The notes under the pieces: generated by a model
Seen by the model: only the letters and a program-made list of their open reading frames with translations
Told to the model about the DNA's origin: nothing
Database searches by the model: none
Part shown: positions 1 through 4,553 of the stretch, one piece after another
Position numbering within the stretch: the stretch's first letter is position 1
How the letters are laid out: every line of letters begins with the position of its first letter
Source of the DNA: JAXGPP01 sp964436865
GTDB taxonomy: Bacteria > Planctomycetota > Planctomycetia > Pirellulales > Thermoguttaceae
Reading direction: 5' to 3'
Length of the DNA: 8,838 bases
Assembly (NCBI GenBank): GCA_964436865.1
Contig: CAYTFK010000297.1
Span: forward strand, 1-8,838
Position numbers and translations under genes: made by a program

Positions 1-110
1 TCCTGCAAAAGACACAAACCGAGCGTCGCGATCAGCCGATTGAGCGCGGCGGCCGCCGCTCTTGCTGCCGCGATCTGCTCTTGCTGTTCTGTGGTGAAAG
101 TCATCGGCAT
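1..110 (-). CDS. Hypothetical protein, N-terminal fragment (cut by left window edge)
   Basis: Reading the minus strand from the ATG at 110 gives 36 open codons to the window edge, starting MPMTFTTEQQEQIAAARA and continuing through an alanine run into a leucine-rich stretch ending LCLLQ. A second in-frame ATG at 104 would give MTFTTEQQ instead. A GGGA at 117-120 on this strand, six bases before the first ATG, could be a weak ribosome binding site. The start EQQEQIAAARAAAAALNRLI looks like an amphipathic helix. I do not recognise a family, and only the first few dozen residues are present. Its start faces the nickel operon across a 194-base divergent gap, which supports a real gene. The Ala-rich composition could also arise by chance in GC-rich DNA. 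Confidence 0.42.
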   Translation of the reverse strand, partial: MPMTFTTEQQEQIAAARAAAAALNRLIATLGLCLLQ

Positions 111-228
111 TCGCTGTCCCGATGGCGGATATTGTCGCCTGACTCTGCAGTGTCCCCGCTATTCTCTACCGCGAACCGAAGCCCCGCAACCGGGATGTTC
201 GTCCTCCGTAGATTCCCCGGAGGTGACC

Positions 229-257
229 TCGACAGGCTGGCTGGGGCGTAATAAAAT
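229..257 (+). promoter_or_regulatory. Predicted sigma70-like promoter of the nickel transporter operon
   Basis: TCGACA at 229-234 matches the TTGACA -35 consensus in five of six positions. It is followed by exactly 17 bases and then TAAAAT at 252-257, which matches TATAAT in five of six. Transcription would start near 264, giving a leader of about 41 bases before the nikK ATG at 305. The element sits in a short AT-rich island in otherwise GC-rich DNA. No start site has been mapped, so this is a sequence prediction. Confidence 0.6.
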
Positions 258-274
258 AGTACAGATCGTATTAC
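248..274. promoter_or_regulatory. Putative operator: inverted repeat GTAATA-N15-TATTAC over the -10 and +1 region
   Basis: GTAATA at 248-253 and TATTAC at 269-274 are perfect reverse complements separated by 15 bases. The left arm overlaps the predicted -10 box and the right arm lies just past the predicted transcription start, so a bound protein would block RNA polymerase. NikR-type nickel repressors are known to use two short half-sites with a similar wide gap (GTATGA-N16-TCATAC in E. coli). The arms here are similar but not identical to that. The site precedes a nickel-transport operon, so a metal-responsive repressor is a reasonable guess. No regulator gene is in the window. Confidence 0.42.
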
Positions 275-304
275 CGCACTAACTCCCGCCAGCCAACCAG
301 CCCG

Positions 305-1084
305 ATGCGCCAGAAACGACCGATTCTGTGGATCGCCGCAGCACTTGTCGCCGTGTCCGGCCCGGCCGCCTGGGCCCATTTCCAGGTCCTCCTGCCCGCG
401 CGCGACGTGGTTTCGCCCCAGGATGGGCGGACGCTCGATCTGACGATCCTCTTCACCCATCCCATGGAACAAGGCCCGGTGATGGAAATGGGCCCGCCGC
501 GACAGTTCGGCGTGTTGGCCGGCGGCACGAAGCAGGATCTGCGGTCGACGCTCAAACCGGTCAGGATTGAGGGCAAGTCTGCCTACCAGGCGACCGTCCG
601 ACTGGCGAGGCCGGGCGACCACATTTTCTATATCGAGCCGGCGCCGTACTACGAACCGGCCGAGAAGAAGATGATCATCCACTACACCAAGGTCGTCGTC
701 GATTTCCTCGGCGGCGAGTCGGCCTGGGATGAGCCGGTCGGCTTCCCGGTAGAGATCGAGCCGCTGGTGCGTCCCTTCGGCCTCTGGACCGGAAACCAGT
801 TTCGCGGCATCGTCCGCCGCAATGGCCAGCCCGTGCCGTTCGCCACGGTGGAAGTGGAATACTACAACGAGGGCGGCCGGGTGCGGATTCCTAACGACGC
901 CCTGGTCACCCAGGTCGTCAAGGCCGACGCCCAAGGCGTCTTCTCCTATTCCATGCCCAAGGCCGGTTGGTGGGGATTTGCCGCGCTGGTCGACGGAGAA
1001 GAAAGAGTAGACGGCCCAGACGGCGAACCAGTCGACGTCGAATTGGGTGGACTGATCTGGGTCAAGACGGTCGATATGGAGTAG
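305..1084 (+). CDS. nikK: Nickel ECF transporter accessory periplasmic protein NikK (DUF4198-like)
   Basis: This 259-residue protein is the predicted extracytoplasmic accessory subunit of a nickel/cobalt ECF importer. Residues 1-24 form a signal peptide (MRQKR, a hydrophobic core, then AWA), and the mature protein would begin with His25 (HFQVLLP). It resembles the DUF4198-type NikK proteins that accompany NikM. Residues 50-64 carry the His/Met-rich stretch FTHPMEQGPVMEMGP, a possible metal site. Residues 160-230 look like an Ig- or carboxypeptidase-regulatory-like beta domain (GQPVPFATVEVEYYN). There is no C-terminal membrane helix. It is the first gene of the operon, and nikM begins five bases after its stop. 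A TAG at 257-259 closes the frame upstream and no earlier start exists, so the ATG at 305 is secure although no Shine-Dalgarno is visible. Whether the cargo is nickel or cobalt cannot be read from this gene alone. Confidence 0.8.
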   Translation: MRQKRPILWIAAALVAVSGPAAWAHFQVLLPARDVVSPQDGRTLDLTILFTHPMEQGPVMEMGPPRQFGVLAGGTKQDLRSTLKPVRIEGKSAYQATVRLARPGDHIFYIEPAPYYEPAEKKMIIHYTKVVVDFLGGESAWDEPVGFPVEIEPLVRPFGLWTGNQFRGIVRRNGQPVPFATVEVEYYNEGGRVRIPNDALVTQVVKADAQGVFSYSMPKAGWWGFAALVDGEERVDGPDGEPVDVELGGLIWVKTVDME

Positions 1085-1089
1085 CCGCG

Positions 1090-1725
1090 ATGCACATCGC
1101 CGAGGGGATGCTGTCGGGTTCGCCGGAAGGAATCGCAGTGCTCGCCGCCGGTGCTGCGGTGACTGCCGCCGGAACCGCCTGGGGACTGCGGAAGACCAGC
1201 TACGAGCAGGTGCCCCAGGTCGCCATGCTGGCCAGCGCGTTCTTTGTGGTCTCACTGGTGCCGATACCGCTGGGCGGCGTGAGCGTGCACCTGGTGCTGA
1301 ACGGGCTCATGGGCCTTGTCCTGGGGTGGTCGGCGTTTCCGGCGATCCTCATTGCGCTGCTCTTGCAGGCGGTCCTCTTCGGCCATGGCGGCCTGACGAC
1401 GCTGGGGATCAATACCGCGTCGATGGCGATTCCGGCCGTGGCAGCCGGGCTTGCCTTCCGCTCCTTGGCATCGTCGCGGTCGCCGTTGGCTGCCGCGCTG
1501 GCCGGAATCGGAGCGGGGGCGACGGGCGTGATGCTCGGCGCGGCGGCCGTCTCGCTGGCCTTGATCCTCTCGGGCCGCGACTTTCGCACGCTGGCTGAAG
1601 GCTTCTTTCTGCTCCATATTCCCCTGGCCGCGGTCGAGGGAGCAGTGACCGGCAGCGCCGTGGCGTTCGTCCGCAAAGTGCGGCCGGAGTTGCTCAACGC
1701 GCCGCTGCTGGCGCCCAGCCCGTAA
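1090..1725 (+). CDS. nikM: Nickel ECF transporter substrate-binding membrane subunit NikM (CbiM family)
   Basis: This 211-residue membrane protein is the S-component that binds the metal ion and gives the importer its specificity. It begins with the diagnostic MHIAEGML, in which the free N-terminus and His2 are metal ligands in the CbiM/NikM family. His67, in the conserved segment GGVSVHLVLNG, matches the third ligand position known from NikM structures. Further family motifs are QAVLFGHGGLTTLGINT (93-109) and HIPLAAVEGAVTG. About six hydrophobic segments are visible. The reading frame is open upstream to 967, but the N-terminal Met-His must be exposed and GGAG at 1078-1081 lies eight bases before this ATG, so the start at 1090 is well supported. 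The RBS is embedded in the end of nikK, so the two are probably co-translated. The length is usual for NikM without a fused NikN. A cobalt-specific CbiM cannot be excluded. Confidence 0.9.
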   Translation: MHIAEGMLSGSPEGIAVLAAGAAVTAAGTAWGLRKTSYEQVPQVAMLASAFFVVSLVPIPLGGVSVHLVLNGLMGLVLGWSAFPAILIALLLQAVLFGHGGLTTLGINTASMAIPAVAAGLAFRSLASSRSPLAAALAGIGAGATGVMLGAAAVSLALILSGRDFRTLAEGFFLLHIPLAAVEGAVTGSAVAFVRKVRPELLNAPLLAPSP

Positions 1726-1736
1726 CCTGTTTGCGG

Positions 1737-1756
1737 CCAGGCTATGCCGAGCCTGG
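1737..1756 (+). promoter_or_regulatory. Small hairpin overlapping the nikL ribosome binding site
   Basis: CCAGGC at 1737-1742 and GCCTGG at 1751-1756 are perfect complements around an 8-base loop. The 3' arm covers the first bases of the GGAG at 1755-1758 that serves as the nikL Shine-Dalgarno. In the mRNA the stem could reduce nikL initiation and adjust subunit ratio. A 6-bp GC stem is common by chance in such DNA, so the functional claim is weak. Confidence 0.25.
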
Positions 1757-1765
1757 AGATTCGCC

Positions 1766-2383
1766 ATGTCGCGCCATCGGAACTCCTGGTCGCTGATCGT
1801 CGCGGTAATGCTCGTCGCGCTGAATGCTGCGCCGGCCGCGGCCCACCAGCTCAACCTATTCGCCGCGGCGGAAGGGCGGACGCTCGCTGGGGAGGCCTAT
1901 TTCCGCGGCGGCGCACCCGTCTCGGAAGCCGCGGTAAAGGTCTACGATCCGGCAGGCGTACTGCTTGGTGAAACGAAGACCGATCAAGCGGGTAAGTTCA
2001 CTTTTGAGTGCCGGAACCGTTGCGACCATCGGCTGGTGATCGAGGTCGACGGCGGGCACGGCGCCGAGTTCACCGTGACGGCCGGCGAGTTGCCCGAGGA
2101 CCTGCCGCCGCGCGGCGAGACTGCCGGAGCGGAGAATATCCAGCAATCGCCGGCTGCACCGGCAGCGGCCGCCACGGTTTCGACAGCCGCCTCGTCGGAC
2201 TTGCCGGGCGAAGTCCGCGCGCTGGGCCGGCAGGTGGCCGAGCTACGCCGCGAGTTGGCCCGCTACCAGGGCGAGATCCGTGTCCGCGATGTGATCGGCG
2301 GCGTGGGGTATATCGTCGGCGCGATGGGCTTGTGGTTTTTTCTTCGCGGCGGACGCGCGGCCCGCCGCTCGTCGCCGGTCTGA
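1766..2383 (+). CDS. nikL: Nickel ECF transporter accessory membrane protein NikL
   Basis: This 205-residue protein is the second accessory subunit, probably bound to NikM on the outer face of the membrane. Residues 1-26 are a signal sequence ending AAA, so the mature protein would start with His27 (HQLNLFAAAEG). Residues 35-105 form a carboxypeptidase-regulatory-like beta domain (GEAYFRGGAPVSEAAVKVYD, then TDQAGKFTF). Histidines in CDHRL (86-90) and GGHGAE (96-101) are possible metal ligands. A Pro/Ala-rich linker (about 112-146) leads to a short coiled coil (148-172) and one C-terminal membrane helix (175-193) with a basic tail. This layout of an extracytoplasmic domain with a C-terminal anchor fits NikL, which replaces CbiN/NikN in nikKMLQO-type operons. 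GGAG at 1755-1758, seven bases upstream, supports the ATG at 1766. nikM ends 40 bases before, and nikQ starts 11 bases after. Confidence 0.78.
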   Translation: MSRHRNSWSLIVAVMLVALNAAPAAAHQLNLFAAAEGRTLAGEAYFRGGAPVSEAAVKVYDPAGVLLGETKTDQAGKFTFECRNRCDHRLVIEVDGGHGAEFTVTAGELPEDLPPRGETAGAENIQQSPAAPAAAATVSTAASSDLPGEVRALGRQVAELRRELARYQGEIRVRDVIGGVGYIVGAMGLWFFLRGGRAARRSSPV

Positions 2384-2394
2384 CGCTTCCAGCC

Positions 2395-3189
2395 ATGAGC
2401 CTTACTGCCCCTTCCAGTCATCTTCACGAGCGATCGAGCGGCGCGCACGACGGTGCCGTGCCGCAGCGGCCGGCCGTCGAGCGGATCGACCCCCGGGTGC
2501 GAATCGTTGCGGCGACAGTGTTTTCGCTCCTGGTGGCGGTGTGCGGCCGGTTTCCGACGCTGGGGCTGGCGCTCGCCGCGGCCGTCGCGGGCATCATCCT
2601 GTCCGGCGTGCCGCTTCGCGCAGTGCGGCGCCGACTGGCCCCCTTGAACCTCGTGATGCTCGCGCTGCTCGTCGTATTGCCGCTCACGGCGCACGGGGAG
2701 CCGCTGGCGAAGCTGGGCCCACTCGACATCTCAGCGCAAGGCGTCCGCGCGGCGGCCGAAATCGCGATCAAGGCCAATGCGATCGTCATGGCGCTGGCGG
2801 CCCTGCTGGGAACGCTCGAGCTTACGTCGCTCGGCCACGCCCTGTGGCATCTCCATGTGCCCGAGAAACTGATCCATCTCATGATGTTCACCGTCCGCTA
2901 CCTGGACGTGCTCGACCGCGAGTACGACCGGTTGCGGGCGGCGATGCGAGTGCGAGGCTTTCAACCGCGGTTGGACGTGCACACCTATCGGACATACGGC
3001 CACCTGATCGGCATGCTTCTGGTCCGCAGCCTCGACCGCGCCGAGCGGATCGTGGCGGCGATGAAATGCCGCGGCTTCCGCGGACGCTTCTACCTGCTCG
3101 ACCATTTTGCCGCGTCGCGCCGCGATCTCTGGTTCGCCCTGGCCTTCTCGGCAATGCTCGTGGTCCTGGCGGCTTTGGAGTGGGCATGA
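2395..3189 (+). CDS. nikQ: ECF transporter transmembrane coupling subunit NikQ (CbiQ family)
   Basis: This 264-residue protein is the T-component, which transmits ATPase movement to NikM. Several hydrophobic helices lie between residues 36 and 140, with a final one at about 245-262. Two coupling motifs of the CbiQ/EcfT type are visible: AAMRVRGF (182-189) and AAMKCRGF (221-228). Their Arg-Gly pairs sit on the cytoplasmic helices that dock into the ATPase. The cytoplasmic N-terminus has three histidines (9, 11, 18), which is not needed for the family role. The frame is open upstream to 2008, but that part overlaps nikL and does not look like CbiQ. The ATG at 2395, 11 bases after the nikL stop, gives the usual family length. 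No clear Shine-Dalgarno is present, so initiation may depend on coupling to nikL. Confidence 0.88.
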   Translation: MSLTAPSSHLHERSSGAHDGAVPQRPAVERIDPRVRIVAATVFSLLVAVCGRFPTLGLALAAAVAGIILSGVPLRAVRRRLAPLNLVMLALLVVLPLTAHGEPLAKLGPLDISAQGVRAAAEIAIKANAIVMALAALLGTLELTSLGHALWHLHVPEKLIHLMMFTVRYLDVLDREYDRLRAAMRVRGFQPRLDVHTYRTYGHLIGMLLVRSLDRAERIVAAMKCRGFRGRFYLLDHFAASRRDLWFALAFSAMLVVLAALEWA

Positions 3190-3848
3190 GCGAGCCATTG
3201 ATCCGCTTCGACCGCGTATGCTTTGCCTACGGCCACGGCCGACGGGTGCTCGCCGATTGCGATCTCGCGCTGCGGGCTGGGGACCGCATCGGGCTGGTGG
3301 GCGACAACGGCAGCGGCAAGACGACGCTCTTGTCGCTCATTGTCGGCCTGCTGCGGCCCACCGGAGGCCGCATCGAGGCTTTCGGCCGGACGCGCGCTTG
3401 CGAGGCCGATTTTGTCGAGGTCCGCCGCCGCGCGGGACTGTTGTTTCAGGACGCCGACGATCAACTCTTCTGCCCCACCGTGGCCGAGGATGTGGCCTTC
3501 GGGCCGCTCAACCTGGGCGTCTCGCGGCACGAGGCCCGGGGGATCGTGAGTCGCACGCTCGACGCCCTTGGGCTGGCAGCCTATGAGAACCGCATCACCT
3601 ATCGGCTCTCCGGGGGCGAGAAGCGGCTTGTGGCACTGGCCACCGTGCTGGCCATGGAGCCCGATGTCCTCCTGCTCGACGAGCCGGGGACCGGCCTGGA
3701 CGAAGCCTCGACCGAACGGGTGATCGAGATCCTCAACGGTTTGCCCCAGGCGATACTTGTTGTTTCGCACGATCGGCAATTCCTCGCCAGGACCACGACC
3801 TCGACACTGCGGTTGGTCGAGGGGCGGCTGGAGTCAATAGCTGACTGA
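3186..3848 (+). CDS. nikO: ECF transporter ATP-binding subunit NikO (CbiO family)
   Basis: This 220-residue ABC ATPase powers the importer and probably works as a dimer on the cytoplasmic side of NikQ. All core motifs are intact: Walker A GDNGSGKTT (39-47), Q-loop FQDADDQLF (87-95), signature LSGGE (141-145), Walker B VLLLDEP (161-167), D-loop GTGLD (168-172) and switch histidine SHD (194-196). The DxDDQLF-type Q-loop and FGPLNLG (105-111) are typical of CbiO/EcfA. It is shorter than many CbiO proteins, which often exceed 250 residues, because the C-terminal extension is missing. Its ATG overlaps the nikQ stop as ATGA (3186-3189), which implies translational coupling. The frame is open upstream to 2541, but that part is a shadow of nikQ. 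Confidence 0.92.
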   Translation: MSEPLIRFDRVCFAYGHGRRVLADCDLALRAGDRIGLVGDNGSGKTTLLSLIVGLLRPTGGRIEAFGRTRACEADFVEVRRRAGLLFQDADDQLFCPTVAEDVAFGPLNLGVSRHEARGIVSRTLDALGLAAYENRITYRLSGGEKRLVALATVLAMEPDVLLLDEPGTGLDEASTERVIEILNGLPQAILVVSHDRQFLARTTTSTLRLVEGRLESIAD

Positions 3849-3876
3849 CACGCACCTTCTTCCAGGCTTTGCGGCG

Positions 3877-4494
3877 ATGAATTCCTGCGGCGGCATCGTG
3901 CTCTGCGGCGGACAGAGCCGGCGAATGGGCCGGCCCAAGGCGCTGTTGCCGTTCGGCACGGAGGTCATGCTCCAGCGGGTCGTGCGCCGGTTGCGCGAAG
4001 CGGCCGAACCGATCGTCGTGGTGGCGGCCGCGGATCAGGAATTGCCTTCGCTGCCGGAGGAGATCATCGTGGTCCGCGACGAACGGCCCGGTCGCGGGCC
4101 GCTGGAGGGGATCGCCGCCGGCCTGCGTGGCCTGTCGGGTCTGGCCGAAGCCGCTTACGTGACGGCCTGCGATGTGCCGTTTCTCCAGCCCGCGTTTGTC
4201 CGCCGCGTGGTCGAACTTCTGGCAGACCACGACGTGGCCGTGCCGCACGCCGAAGGATTCGATCAGCCGCTTTCGGCTGCGTATCGACTCAGCGTTCTCC
4301 CCGAGATCGACACCTTGCTGGCCGCCGACCGGCTGCGCCCGGTGTTCCTGTTCGACCGCGTCCGCACGCGGCGGATCAGACCGGATGAACTCGCCGCCGC
4401 CGACCCCGAGTTCTTGAGCCTGATGAACGCCAATACGCCCGAGGCGTACGAAGCGGCGCTGGCCAAAGCCGGTCAAGGAAAAGCAGGCGGATAG
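3877..4494 (+). CDS. mobA: Molybdenum cofactor guanylyltransferase homologue (MobA)
   Basis: This 205-residue cytoplasmic nucleotidyltransferase probably joins GMP from GTP to molybdopterin to make the dinucleotide cofactor. The N-terminal nucleotide-binding signature is LCGGQSRRMGRPKALLPFG (9-27), with the GxxxRMG loop and the lysine. The aspartate usual in MobA (GxDKA) is Pro here (GRPKA). GPLEGIAAGL (74-83), the metal-binding aspartate in TACDVPF (96-102) and the C-terminal NANTPEAY (184-191) complete the MobA pattern. The length is normal for the family. It starts 28 bases after nikO with no terminator between them, so it is probably the last gene of the same transcript. No strong Shine-Dalgarno is visible. 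A related MobA-like cytidylyltransferase or other NTP-transferase is possible but less likely given the complete motif set. Confidence 0.85.
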   Translation: MNSCGGIVLCGGQSRRMGRPKALLPFGTEVMLQRVVRRLREAAEPIVVVAAADQELPSLPEEIIVVRDERPGRGPLEGIAAGLRGLSGLAEAAYVTACDVPFLQPAFVRRVVELLADHDVAVPHAEGFDQPLSAAYRLSVLPEIDTLLAADRLRPVFLFDRVRTRRIRPDELAAADPEFLSLMNANTPEAYEAALAKAGQGKAGG

Positions 4495-4510
4495 ACGCAG
4501 AACCGGGGAG

Positions 4511-4535
4511 AGCACGAATCCTCGTCATTCGTGCT
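4511..4535. terminator. Hairpin terminator between convergent genes
   Basis: AGCACGAAT at 4511-4519 pairs perfectly with ATTCGTGCT at 4527-4535 around a 7-base loop, and a G-U pair can extend the stem. It lies 16 bases after the mobA stop and 18 bases before the end of the minus-strand heme-protein gene, so it could serve both transcripts. There is no T-tract on either side, so it is not a textbook intrinsic terminator. It could instead act by blocking 3' exonucleases. Confidence 0.6.
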
Positions 4536-4553
4536 TCGACACAGCTTCGGCCT

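Noticed and set aside
203..223. Hairpin CCTCCG-N9-CGGAGG in the divergent gap
   Set aside because: A 6-bp stem lying upstream of the predicted promoter, with no gene end nearby that would need a terminator. It is easily due to chance.
111..304. Cobalamin or nickel/cobalt (NiCo) riboswitch in the nikK leader
   Set aside because: The predicted leader is only about 41 bases, and no conserved cobalamin box or multi-helix fold is visible.
101..1255. 384-codon open frame on the minus strand
   Set aside because: It is antisense to nikK and the start of nikM, has no family signature, and is Arg-rich low-quality sequence.
2008..2394. Upstream extension of the nikQ frame
   Set aside because: It overlaps nikL in another frame and is Arg/Gly-rich. 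CbiQ length and motifs are complete from 2395.
3090..3779. 229-codon minus-strand frame over nikO
   Set aside because: It is antisense to a complete ABC ATPase with all motifs and has no independent support.
3733..4515. 260-codon minus-strand frame over mobA
   Set aside because: It overlaps mobA completely and spans the terminator hairpin. Its composition is that of a shadow frame.
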